Notes under the pieces: generated by a model | What the model was told of the DNA's origin: nothing | Databases searched by the model: none | What the model saw: the letters and a program-made list of their open reading frames with translations, nothing else | Part shown: piece after piece, positions 20,009-27,929 of the stretch | Layout of the letters: each line of letters starts with the position of its first letter | How positions within the stretch are numbered: the first letter of the stretch is position 1 | Translations under genes and position numbers: made by a program | DNA from: Rhodoglobus sp. | Lineage (GTDB): Bacteria > Actinomycetota > Actinomycetes > Actinomycetales > Microbacteriaceae | Direction of reading: 5' to 3' | Assembly (NCBI GenBank): GCA_025464445.1 | Contig: JAODLY010000030.1 | Span: 1-59,174, forward strand | Length of the DNA stretch: 59,174 nt

Positions 20009-20827
20009 ATGACTCCCCTGCTGCTCGTGATTCTCCTCGCCGTCGCCGTGGTGCTCTTCGTCTGGATCGCCTCGCTCGTCTCGCACGACAACTCCTGGGT
20101 GGACAGGCTCTGGTCGATAGTCCCGGCAGTCTATGTCTGGGTTTTTGCGGCATTCGCTGGCCTGTCCGACCCACGGCTGGACGTCATGGCGGCGCTCGTG
20201 ACGGTCTGGGGGGCGCGCCTGACATTCAACTTCGCGCGCAAGGGCGGCTACTCGGGAGTCGAGGACTATCGCTGGGCGATCCTGCGCGCGAGGATGCCGC
20301 GCTGGCAGTTCGAGATCTTCAACTTTCTCTTCATCTCGCTCTACCAGAACGTCATCCTGTTGCTCATCGCCCTGCCTGCGCTCACCGCCTACGAGCACCG
20401 CGCGACGCCATTCGGACCGCTCGACGTGGTGATCGCCGTGCTCTTCCTCGGATTCACCGTCGGCGAAACCGTCGCCGACCAGCAGCAGTGGAACTTCCAG
20501 GCGAAGAAGAAGGCCGGCGGGGCCGACTTCAGGCCGCGATTCCTTTCCAGCGGCCTGTGGCGATTCTCGCGGCATCCCAATTTCTTCTTCGAGCAGGCGC
20601 AGTGGTGGGCACTGTTCTTCTTCGGTGCGGTCGCCGCCGGGTCGGTTCTGCAGTGGACTGTGCTCGGCGCCGTGCTGCTGACCGCGCTGTTCATCGGGTC
20701 GACGATCTTCACCGAGAGCATCACGAAATCGAAGTACCCGGAGTACGAGGACTACCAGGCGACAACCTCTGCTGTCGTGCCCTGGTTGCCGCGGGCCAGG
20801 CGCGAACCGCAGTCGAAGACCGCCTGA
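20009..20827 (+). CDS. DUF1295 membrane protein (steroid 5-alpha-reductase fold)
   Basis: 272 residues with about six membrane helices. The C-terminal half has the conserved block of DUF1295 and isoprenylcysteine methyltransferase/5-alpha-reductase-like proteins: GLWRFSRHPNFFFEQAQWW, and near the end KYPEYEDYQATTSAVVPWLP. This family includes lipid or steroid reductases and methyltransferases, but the substrate of bacterial DUF1295 proteins is mostly unknown. It starts ATG at 20009, divergent from pgsA across about 60 bases, and is followed after 49 bases by a small repeat protein. Confidence 0.85.
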   Translation: MTPLLLVILLAVAVVLFVWIASLVSHDNSWVDRLWSIVPAVYVWVFAAFAGLSDPRLDVMAALVTVWGARLTFNFARKGGYSGVEDYRWAILRARMPRWQFEIFNFLFISLYQNVILLLIALPALTAYEHRATPFGPLDVVIAVLFLGFTVGETVADQQQWNFQAKKKAGGADFRPRFLSSGLWRFSRHPNFFFEQAQWWALFFFGAVAAGSVLQWTVLGAVLLTALFIGSTIFTESITKSKYPEYEDYQATTSAVVPWLPRARREPQSKTA

Positions 20828-20876
20828 CAGCTCGTGTCATCCAGCGCATCGCGCCGCCCGCGGGTAGCGTGATCCC

Positions 20877-21320
20877 ATGTCGTGCATCCGGTTCAACACC
20901 CCGGCCCAACTCGCGCAAATGCGGGCGATGGCGCCCGCGATGCTCACCACCGAGCAGGCTGCCGCATTGCACCCTTCCCCGGAGGTGACCGAGAGCAAAC
21001 TGCGCAGGCTTCGACTGCTGGCCGGCGACACCAACCCGAAGATCCGCGAGAGCGTGGCCAGCAGCTACAACACTCCGCCCGACCTGTTCGAGACGCTCGC
21101 GAGGGATCCGGATGAGGGCGTGCGGGCATGCGTCGCGCGCAACGAGGCCACACCGTGCGACGTGCTCGGCGCTCTCGCCCACGACCCGTCGGAGCGGGTC
21201 CGCGGCTTTCTCGCCCTGAACTTCTTCGTACCGGATGACGCGATGCGCGAGCTCGCAGCCGACGGCAGCCGCACGGTGCGTGACCTCGTCCGCTGGAAAT
21301 CGGAGCTCGCGGACGCCTGA
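20877..21320 (+). CDS. Small helical-repeat protein (leucine-rich-repeat-variant-like)
   Basis: 147 residues made mainly of repeats of about 22-24 residues: LAGDTNPKIRESVASSYNTP, LARDPDEGVRACVARNEATP and LAHDPSERVRGFLALNFFVP, with a fourth weaker copy. The pattern D..VR..VA.N..TP..L..LA resembles LRV/HEAT-type repeats, which usually form a binding surface. No signal peptide or catalytic motif is seen. It follows the DUF1295 gene on the same strand. Partner and function are unknown. Confidence 0.65.
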   Translation: MSCIRFNTPAQLAQMRAMAPAMLTTEQAAALHPSPEVTESKLRRLRLLAGDTNPKIRESVASSYNTPPDLFETLARDPDEGVRACVARNEATPCDVLGALAHDPSERVRGFLALNFFVPDDAMRELAADGSRTVRDLVRWKSELADA

Positions 21321-21385
21321 GTTGGGCGGTCTATTCACATTGGCAACACCATTCACTTTCGTCACATAACTGCTTACCCTTAGGT

Positions 21386-22513
21386 ATGGCTATCAGGGGG
21401 CTGCGTTCCGGCGTGCTCTCCGGCGCGCTCGCGGTCATCGTCGCGCTCACCGTGGTCACGCCGGCGGCGGCGACCCCCCGGCCCGCCCTTCCGCTGGTGG
21501 ACTATCCGTCCTGGGACCAGGTCGAGGCAGCCAGGGGCAACCAGGCGGCCACGGCAGCCACGATCGCGACCCTCGACCAGCTGCTCGGCCAATTGCAGGC
21601 CGAGTCCGCCAGGCTCGGCGATGAGGCGGTCAAACGTGCTGCCGAATCGGATGCCGCGCAGACCCAGCTCGAGCATGCGACGGCCAGCGCCACCACCCTC
21701 GCCCGGCAGGCGGATGCCGCGGCGCAGGCCTCCAGCAAATCCACCCAACGCGCGGGTGCCATCGTCGCCGCGCTCTACCGCTCGGGTGGCACCGACCTCA
21801 GCAGCACGCTGCTGCTCACGCGCGCGGACTCGTCATCCAACCTCCTGTATCAGCTCGGCGCCCTCGGCAAACTCGGCGCGCAACTCGATCTCGCGGTGCA
21901 GAAGGCGCAGGCCGACCGCAACCAGGCAGCCGCGCTGAGCGCCCAGGCGACCGTCGCCAGGAACGAGCGCGAGAGGCTGGCCGCCGTCGCGAAGACCGCA
22001 CTGGCCACCGCGCGGGCCGCGCTCGATGCCGCGAACGCCGCCGTGGCCACCCAACAGGCAAACCTCGCCCAGCTGTACGCCCAGCTCGCGAGCCTCAAGA
22101 ACACGACAGCCCAGGTCGAGCAGGCCTATGCCATCGGCCTCCAGCAGTCAAACGACGGCGGCGGCGGCGACGGCACGGTCACCGACGTGCCGTCAAGCGG
22201 TGTCAATGACCCGGCTGCGGCGCAGGCATTCGCCTGGGCGATCCTGGCCGGTTACGGGTTCGGCCAGGACCAGGACAATTGCCTGCTCTGGCTGTGGAAC
22301 CGCGAATCGGGCTGGCGTACTAACGCGTACAACCCAGCCGGCCCCGCCTACGGCATCCCCCAGTCGCTGCCGGGCAGCAAGATGGCTGCCGTGGGTGCCG
22401 ACTGGCGCACGAATTACCGCACCCAGGTGACCTGGGGCATCATCTACATCATGGACAGGTATGGCAGCCCCTGCGGCGCATGGGCGCATTCAGAGGCGAT
22501 CGGCTGGTATTGA
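21386..22513 (+). CDS. Secreted coiled-coil protein with lysozyme-like C-terminal domain
   Basis: 375 residues. A signal peptide (about 1-30, ending VTPAAATP) is followed by a long Ala/Gln-rich coiled coil (about 40-245), like the regulatory coiled coils of NlpC/P60 and EnvC-type hydrolases. A Gly-rich hinge leads to a C-terminal domain of about 100 residues. In it, WNRESGW with Glu307 is the candidate catalytic residue, followed by YGIPQ and a pair of Cys; the protein ends in WY. The last 72 residues align without gaps to those of the protein at 27930-28559. Peptidoglycan cleavage in the envelope is the likely role. Confidence 0.78.
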   Translation: MAIRGLRSGVLSGALAVIVALTVVTPAAATPRPALPLVDYPSWDQVEAARGNQAATAATIATLDQLLGQLQAESARLGDEAVKRAAESDAAQTQLEHATASATTLARQADAAAQASSKSTQRAGAIVAALYRSGGTDLSSTLLLTRADSSSNLLYQLGALGKLGAQLDLAVQKAQADRNQAAALSAQATVARNERERLAAVAKTALATARAALDAANAAVATQQANLAQLYAQLASLKNTTAQVEQAYAIGLQQSNDGGGGDGTVTDVPSSGVNDPAAAQAFAWAILAGYGFGQDQDNCLLWLWNRESGWRTNAYNPAGPAYGIPQSLPGSKMAAVGADWRTNYRTQVTWGIIYIMDRYGSPCGAWAHSEAIGWY

Positions 22514-22526
22514 TGAGGCCCGCCTG

Positions 22527-22913
22527 ATGGGCGCGGCATCGGTCCGCGTCGACAGCTGGCTCTGGGCTATCCGCGTTTACAAGACCCGCTCGTCGGCGAC
22601 GGCTGCCTGCCGCGCCGGACATGTGAAGGTGAACGGCGAGCGCGCAAAGGCCGCCCAGTCTGTGAAGGTCGGCGACGAGGTGCGGGTGCGCATCGCCGGC
22701 TTCGACCGCATCCTCGAGGTGCGTGAGACGCTCGTCAAGCGGGTCGCGGCCGCCGTGGCGGCGACGAGCTACGTCGACAACAGCCCGCCGCTGCCGAGCC
22801 CGGAGGATGTCGCACTCGCGCCGCGCAGGGACAGGGGCGCGGGCAGGCCCACCAAGCGCGAGCGCCGTGATCTCGAGAAGCTGCGCGGCCGCGACAGCGA
22901 GGATGACGACTGA
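22527..22913 (+). CDS. S4-domain RNA-binding protein (Hsp15-like)
   Basis: 128 residues starting at the ATG at 22527. The S4 RNA-binding domain covers about 5-65: VRVDSWLWAIRVYKTRSSATAACRAGHVKVNGERAK, then KVGDEVRVR. The C-terminus is charged (RRDRGAGRPTKRERRDLEKLRG). This is the architecture of Hsp15/YrfH, which in E. coli rescues stalled 50S subunits carrying nascent chains. A ribosome-related role is therefore likely, though actinobacterial members are little studied. It begins 13 bases after the secreted coiled-coil gene. Confidence 0.82.
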   Translation: MGAASVRVDSWLWAIRVYKTRSSATAACRAGHVKVNGERAKAAQSVKVGDEVRVRIAGFDRILEVRETLVKRVAAAVAATSYVDNSPPLPSPEDVALAPRRDRGAGRPTKRERRDLEKLRGRDSEDDD

Positions 22914-23006
22914 TGCGTCGGGCCATCTCTTGCGTAGCGCGCTCCAAGCCGGGACGCGTACGCTCTGCATAGGAGCATCCGGCTCTCTCGAGGAGGATCC
23001 TGACCC

Positions 23007-23117
23007 ATGGCTGACAAGTCGCCGAAGAAATCCACCGCCAAGACCGCGGCGAGCAAATCCCTCAAGGAGAAGCGCGCCGACAAGAAGGACAAGGCAGCAA
23101 GCAAGCGCAAGGACTGA
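23007..23117 (+). CDS. 36-residue lysine-rich small protein
   Basis: A short open frame with AGGAGG at 22992-22997, ten bases before the ATG. The product starts MADKSPKKSTAKTAASK and consists largely of Lys, Ala, Ser and Asp, with 13 Lys in 36 residues. Similar tiny Lys-rich proteins are common in actinobacterial annotations, but I know of no function. A nucleic-acid-binding or ribosome-associated peptide is possible. The good ribosome-binding site is the main support. Confidence 0.6.
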   Translation: MADKSPKKSTAKTAASKSLKEKRADKKDKAASKRKD

Positions 23118-23149
23118 CCCTGTCACCGTCGGGCCCGTAGGCTCGATGG

Positions 23150-24208
23150 ATGATGCACGGGATAGTTCCTCCGTACCTGCTCACGCGAATCGCTCGTCTC
23201 GATGACGAGCGATTCGCGGTAGCTGCGGTCGCGGCACAGAACGCGCTCAGGCATGACGAGCCGATGCGGGCCGCCCGGCTGACATTCAGCCTCAGCGACT
23301 CTGGCGCCCTCGTCGCCGAATTCGCTGACACGCCCACGCGCGCGGTTTCGGATGCCGCGGCCACCGAGACGCTGCCAGGCCGGGTAGCGCGCCGCGAGGG
23401 CGGCGATCCCGTCGCCGACGTCGCCGTCAACGAGGCCTACGACGGCCTCGGCTCGACATTCGCTCTCTACTCCGAGGTGTACGGCCGCAACTCGATCGAT
23501 GGCAGGGGGCTGCCGCTGGATGCGACGGTGCACTACGGCAGGCTCTACGACAACGCGTTCTGGAACGGCGAGCGCATGGTGTTCGGTGACGGCGACGGCG
23601 TGATCTTCGCGAGCTTCACCGGCTCGCTCTCGGTCATCGGCCACGAACTCACCCACGGCGTCACCCAGTACACCGCGAACCTCGCCTACCAAGGCCAATC
23701 CGGCGCCCTCAACGAGTCGGTCTCCGACGTTTTCGGCGCGCTGGTCGAGCAGCACAGCCTCGGGCAAAGTGTCGACAAAGCCTCGTGGCTTATCGGGGAC
23801 GGGCTGTTCACCGACCAGGTCGAAGGCTCAGCGCTGCGCTCGATGAAAGCCCCGGGCACCGCCTACGACGACGACGTGCTCGGCAAGGATCCGCAGCCCG
23901 CCGACTTCGAGCACTACATCACGACCGATGACGACAACGGGGGCGTGCACCTGAACTCGGGAATACCCAACCGGGCGTTCTACCTCGTCGCGCACCGGCT
24001 GGGCGGCACGGCATGGGAGTCGGCCGGCCGCATCTGGTACGACACGATCACCGGGCCGCTCGCCCCAACCGTGGATTTCGCGGGATTCGCCGCCGCCACC
24101 GTGGCCGCCGCGGCAAAACGCTTCGGCGCGGCATCCGCTGAGGTCGACGCTGTCAGGGCCGGCTGGGCCGGAGTCGGGGTGGCCAGCGATGGCGCGCCCC
24201 GGGGGTGA
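23150..24208 (+). CDS. M4-family metalloprotease of the protealysin type
   Basis: 352 residues without a signal peptide. The short N-terminal region begins MMHGIVPPYLLTRIA, with the PPYLL element found in short protealysin-type propeptides. The thermolysin-family zinc site is complete: HELTH with His165, Glu166 and His169, then NESVSD with Glu189 as third ligand, and GGVHLNSGIPN with the transition-state His267. The lack of a signal peptide is usual for protealysins, which act inside the cell or leave by another route. The next gene overlaps it by 20 bases and encodes an emfourin-like inhibitor, the pairing known from Serratia protealysin. Confidence 0.88.
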   Translation: MMHGIVPPYLLTRIARLDDERFAVAAVAAQNALRHDEPMRAARLTFSLSDSGALVAEFADTPTRAVSDAAATETLPGRVARREGGDPVADVAVNEAYDGLGSTFALYSEVYGRNSIDGRGLPLDATVHYGRLYDNAFWNGERMVFGDGDGVIFASFTGSLSVIGHELTHGVTQYTANLAYQGQSGALNESVSDVFGALVEQHSLGQSVDKASWLIGDGLFTDQVEGSALRSMKAPGTAYDDDVLGKDPQPADFEHYITTDDDNGGVHLNSGIPNRAFYLVAHRLGGTAWESAGRIWYDTITGPLAPTVDFAGFAAATVAAAAKRFGAASAEVDAVRAGWAGVGVASDGAPRG

Positions 24209-24476
24209 ACCGGCGATAGTCGTCACCGTCGCGCGGACCGGCGGCTTCGCCGGGCTGCGCACCCAATGGCGGGTGACGTCGGACGACAGCGACGAGTGGA
24301 TGCCGCTCATCGAGGCATGCCCATGGGACACGGTGACAGCCGACCCGCACTCCCGCGACCGCTACATCTACACCATCGAAGTCACGGCCCCACGCAAACG
24401 ACGCACGGCCGCGGTGCCTGAGGCCTCCCTCGTTGGGCCGTGGAAAGAGCTCGTCGAGAAGGTGCAGTCCACCTAG
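24189..24476 (+). CDS. Emfourin-like protealysin inhibitor
   Basis: A 95-residue protein that overlaps the end of the M4 protease gene by 20 bases. It contains IVVTVARTGGFAGLRTQWRV, an acidic middle (TSDDSDEW) and RYIYTIEVTAP, the arrangement I recognise from emfourin (M4in), a small slow-binding inhibitor encoded beside protealysin genes. Sequence similarity in this family is low, so gene position carries much of the assignment. It would keep the unsecreted protease inactive inside the cell. Its stop codon overlaps that of the convergent membrane-protein gene. Confidence 0.7.
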   Translation: MARPGGEPAIVVTVARTGGFAGLRTQWRVTSDDSDEWMPLIEACPWDTVTADPHSRDRYIYTIEVTAPRKRRTAAVPEASLVGPWKELVEKVQST

Positions 24477-25192
24477 CCGACCGCGACCCGCTTGCGCTTC
24501 GATACCCAGATCACGCCCGCGCCGACGGCGCCGATGGTGAGCGCGATCATGATCAGGTAGAACGCCACCGACAGGTAGCCGTTCTGCGACAGGTTCGGGT
24601 TCATGAACGGATAGGGATACCAGTAGGGTTTTTGGCTCAACTCGTCGATAGTGAAGGGGCCGCGAACCAGCGTGTACACGCCCCACACGATGGGGAAGGC
24701 CACGATCGTCCAGATGTGTTTCCAGGCGAGCGCGGTGCGCCCGGGCGCGAAGAGCCAGTCGAGCACGATGTACAGCGGCGCGACGACATGCAGGATCTCG
24801 TTAGACCACTCGAGGGTCACGCCCTGCGGGAGCTCGATATTGCGCAGCAGCAGGTTGTAGACGATGCCGGTCACCGCCATGTACGTGACGATGACCGCGC
24901 GGAGGATCGTGAACCAGTGCGGGTCTTCGCCCTTGCGAATCACCAGGAGCACCGCCCCGATGAGGCATACCGCGACCGTGCCGACGTTCGACTCGATGGT
25001 GAAGAAGCTGAAAAAGTTCACCACGGAGTTCGGGATGTCCTGGTAGCCGTGCCCCGTCCAGTAGCCGATGCTCGTGATGAGCTGGCCGATGATCGCGGCG
25101 ATGATCGCGGCGGCGGCCACGACTCGGATGATGGCGAATGCGATGCGCACGGTACCTCCCCAGGGTTCGGCGGCGATCACGCGCTCGCTCAC
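24473..25192 (-). CDS. Pr6Pr-family membrane protein
   Basis: 239 residues with six to seven predicted membrane helices. Conserved elements of the Pr6Pr (FAR-17a/AIG1-like) family are visible: NFFSFFTIESNVGTVAVCL, GIVYNLLLR, EILHVVAPLYIVLDWL and the Tyr/Pro-rich loop KPYWYPYPFMNP. The function of bacterial members is unknown; animal relatives (AIG1/ADTRP) hydrolyse fatty-acid esters, and the conserved internal His here could be relevant. It starts ATG at 25192 and converges on the emfourin-like gene with a four-base overlap. Confidence 0.82.
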   Translation of the reverse strand: MSERVIAAEPWGGTVRIAFAIIRVVAAAAIIAAIIGQLITSIGYWTGHGYQDIPNSVVNFFSFFTIESNVGTVAVCLIGAVLLVIRKGEDPHWFTILRAVIVTYMAVTGIVYNLLLRNIELPQGVTLEWSNEILHVVAPLYIVLDWLFAPGRTALAWKHIWTIVAFPIVWGVYTLVRGPFTIDELSQKPYWYPYPFMNPNLSQNGYLSVAFYLIMIALTIGAVGAGVIWVSKRKRVAVG

Positions 25193-25270
25193 CTGAATGC
25201 TAGCGGCGCGTCCGCCCTCGGCGCGGGATTGTCATGCGCGGTGTTGACACCCACGCGCTAGCGTTGGGGA

Positions 25271-26224
25271 ATGGCGGATGTCACGGGCGTGGCGCTACCG
25301 GCGCCGGCGAAATTGCGCACAGTCATAATCGCGTTCGCCGCCAATGTAGTCGTCGCGTCGGCCAAGACAGCTGCTGCCGTGATCACCGGTTCCGCGTCGA
25401 TGCTCGCCGAGGCCGCACATTCCTGGGCGGACGCGGGCAACGAGGTGTTCCTTGTGATCGCGGAGCGGACATCGTCGAGAGCGGCGGATGACGCCCACCC
25501 GCTCGGCTACGGCCGCGAGTCGTATGTGTGGTCGCTTTTCGCCGCCTTCGGCCTCTTCACCGCTGGCGCCGTGGTCTCTGTGCAGCACGGGGTGCAGGAA
25601 CTCATCGCGCCGGAGCCCGCGAAAGATTTCGCCATCGCGTACATCGTGCTCGGGGTCGCCGTCGTGTTCGAGGGATTCTCTCTCACCCAGTCGGTCGTGC
25701 AGGCGCGGGCCGCCGCAACGAGGTACGGGCGCACCACCTTCGACTACGCGCTCAACGGGTCCAACTCCACACTGCGGGCGGTGCTCGCCGAGGACTCCGC
25801 GGCGCTGGGCGGCCTCGGGATCGCGTTTCTCGGCATCCTGCTGCACCAGGTCACCGGCGACTCCCGGTACGACGCGATCGGGTCACTGCTCATCGGGGTG
25901 TTGCTCGGGGTGGTCGCCATCGTGCTCATCAACCGCAACCGCCGCTACCTCGTCGGGGTCGAACCCAACGACACGGCGCGCGCCGCCGTCGGCAGGTCGC
26001 TCGCGGGGCATCCCGAGATCGAACGGGTCACCTACCTGCACCTCGAATTCGTCGGCCCCGCCCAGCTGTATGTGGTCGCCGCCGTCGATCTCGTGGGCGA
26101 CCGGCGCGAAGAGGACGTCGCCAGGCAGTTGCGCATGCTCGAACACCTCATCGAAGAGAACGAACTCATCCAGACGGCGGTGCTCACCCTCTCGGTGGGC
26201 GACGAACCGTCGATCACGTTTTAG
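25271..26224 (+). CDS. Cation diffusion facilitator (SLC30A9-like) transporter
   Basis: 317 residues with six membrane helices and a cytoplasmic C-terminal domain from about 225. It shows the CDF features SMLAEAAHSWADAGNE (His50 and Asp54 of the first metal site) and HPLGYGRESYVWSLFAAFG. In the second metal site the usual HD pair reads ED (LAEDSAALGG, Glu174/Asp175), as in the ZnT9/SLC30A9 branch. Classical members export Zn or Mn in exchange for protons; the changed site makes the metal, and even metal transport, uncertain. It stands alone, divergent from the Pr6Pr gene. Confidence 0.85.
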   Translation: MADVTGVALPAPAKLRTVIIAFAANVVVASAKTAAAVITGSASMLAEAAHSWADAGNEVFLVIAERTSSRAADDAHPLGYGRESYVWSLFAAFGLFTAGAVVSVQHGVQELIAPEPAKDFAIAYIVLGVAVVFEGFSLTQSVVQARAAATRYGRTTFDYALNGSNSTLRAVLAEDSAALGGLGIAFLGILLHQVTGDSRYDAIGSLLIGVLLGVVAIVLINRNRRYLVGVEPNDTARAAVGRSLAGHPEIERVTYLHLEFVGPAQLYVVAAVDLVGDRREEDVARQLRMLEHLIEENELIQTAVLTLSVGDEPSITF

Positions 26225-26246
26225 CGAACACGTGTAGCGAACACGC

Positions 26247-26813
26247 CTAGCGTGCCGCGGCCTTCGCCGCGCGCTTGAACTCGCGCACCTTCGTGAGCGA
26301 ACCGGGATCAACGATGTCGGCGACGGAACGGAACGAACCCGTAGCGCCGTAGTCGCCGGCGGCCTCCCGCCAGCCGTCGGCCTCGAGGCCGTACTGCTTG
26401 CCGAGCAGGGCGAGGAAGATCTTCGCCTTCTGCTCCCCGAAGCCCGGCAGAGCCTTCAGCCGGGCGAGAATCTCGGCACCGCTCGGGGCGTCGCGCGTCC
26501 AGATCGCATCCGCTCGGCCACCCCACTCGTCCCGTACGGTCGCGCAGAGCGACTGCACCCGCGCCGCCATCGAGCCGGGGAACCGGTGCACCGACGGGGA
26601 GATCCGGAACACCTCGACGAGCTTCTCCGGGTCGTAGCCGGCGATCTCCGCGGCATCGAGGCCACCGAGCCGGTCTTTAAGCTTGGCCGGACCCGCGAAG
26701 GCCGTCTCCATGGGCACCTGCTGGTCGAGCAGCATGCCGATGAGCAGCGCGAGCGGGTCGGCGGAGAGCAGGGCGTCAGCATCCGGATCGCCGGTGATGT
26801 GAAGGGTTGCCAT
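26247..26813 (-). CDS. HhH-GPD base-excision repair protein
   Basis: 188 residues from the ATG at 26813; an upstream in-frame start at 26867 would overlap the divergent gene. It has the DNA-glycosylase core LALLIGMLLDQQVPMETAF and the helix-hairpin-helix ALPGFGEQKAKIFLALLGKQYG. It is shorter than Nth or AlkA and has no iron-sulfur cysteines. The usual catalytic Asp position after the hairpin is not clear (LEADGW is a candidate), so activity and the damaged base are unknown. It is divergent from an AlkZ/YcaQ-like glycosylase gene only 30 bases away, which suggests shared use in repair. Confidence 0.8.
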   Translation of the reverse strand: MATLHITGDPDADALLSADPLALLIGMLLDQQVPMETAFAGPAKLKDRLGGLDAAEIAGYDPEKLVEVFRISPSVHRFPGSMAARVQSLCATVRDEWGGRADAIWTRDAPSGAEILARLKALPGFGEQKAKIFLALLGKQYGLEADGWREAAGDYGATGSFRSVADIVDPGSLTKVREFKRAAKAAAR

Positions 26814-26843
26814 GCTTCGATGTTCCCATGGGACGCTAGAACG

Positions 26844-27929
26844 ATGGTCATCCATCTCGATCGCCAAGGCGCACGGCGCATAGCCGTGCGGGCCCAGCTA
26901 CTGGATGCCCGCCGGCCGACCGACCTGGTCGAGGTTGTGCGGCAACTGTCTTTCGTGCAGCTCGAGCCGACTGCGACGGTCGCCCCAACCGCTGACCTCG
27001 TGTTGTGGAGCCGACTCGGCGAGGCCTATGAACCGGACGACCTGACGACGGCGCTCGAACGCGACAACTCACTGTTCGAGCTGGGCCTCATGGTGCGGCC
27101 GATGGAAGACCTCGCGCTGTACCGGGCCGCGATGGCCGAAGCACCCAGATACGAATCGACAGCGAAGTGGCTCGACGACAATGAGGAGTTCCGCGGGGAC
27201 GTGCTCGAACGACTCGAGCTCGATGGGCCGTTGGCCTCGCACGACATCCCGGACACGAGCATCGTCTCCTGGCCGTCCACCGGCTGGAACAACAACCGCA
27301 ACGTCATGATGATGCTCGAGTGCCTCATGGCGCGCGGCGAGATCGCGGTGGCCGGCCGACGCGGGCGCGACCGCCTCTGGGACCTGGCTGAGCGTGTCTA
27401 CCACGCGGACATCCCCACGGTTCCGCTGGAAGAGGCGGCCCGCATCCGCGACGAGCGCCGGTTGCGGGCATTGGGCGTGGTGCGCAACGCGACCCCCGAC
27501 CTCCCCGTCGAGACGACGCGGGTCGGCGACGCCGGCGAGGCCGCAACGATCGGAGGGCTGAAGGGCGAGTGGCGTGTCGATCCGGGGGCGCTCGGGCAGC
27601 CGTTCGAGGGGCGCACGGCGCTGCTGTCCCCCTTTGACGGCCTCGTGCGGGACCGGCGTCGCATGCAGGACCTGTTCGAGTTCGACTACGCCCTCGAAAT
27701 GTACAAACCGAAGGCGAAGCGCCGCTGGGGCTACTACGCGCTGCCGATCCTGCACGGCGACCGCCTCATCGGCAAAGTGGATGCCGCGGCCGACCGCGGC
27801 CGCGGCACGCTCGTCGTGCACGCCATCCACGAAGACGCCCCGTTCGCCGCAGAGGTCACGGATGCCGTGCGCTTCGAGCTCGAGAATCTCGCGCGCTGGT
27901 TGCGGTTGGGCGTTGAACTCCCGAACTGA
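26844..27929 (+). CDS. AlkZ/YcaQ-family (HTH_42) DNA glycosylase-like protein
   Basis: 361 residues from the ATG at 26844. The family hallmarks are present: VRQLSFVQLEP near residues 32-42 followed by LVLWSRLG, and the C-terminal block LLSPFDGLVRDRRRMQDLFEFDY with KRRWGYYALPILHGDRLIGKVD. AlkZ unhooks interstrand crosslinks and YcaQ (AlkX) removes bulky alkyl adducts. Their catalytic motif is Q-x-Q or Q-x-D, but here it reads Q39-L-E41. Winged-helix repeats in the middle would bind DNA. It forms a divergent pair with the HhH-GPD gene. Confidence 0.85.
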   Translation: MVIHLDRQGARRIAVRAQLLDARRPTDLVEVVRQLSFVQLEPTATVAPTADLVLWSRLGEAYEPDDLTTALERDNSLFELGLMVRPMEDLALYRAAMAEAPRYESTAKWLDDNEEFRGDVLERLELDGPLASHDIPDTSIVSWPSTGWNNNRNVMMMLECLMARGEIAVAGRRGRDRLWDLAERVYHADIPTVPLEEAARIRDERRLRALGVVRNATPDLPVETTRVGDAGEAATIGGLKGEWRVDPGALGQPFEGRTALLSPFDGLVRDRRRMQDLFEFDYALEMYKPKAKRRWGYYALPILHGDRLIGKVDAAADRGRGTLVVHAIHEDAPFAAEVTDAVRFELENLARWLRLGVELPN

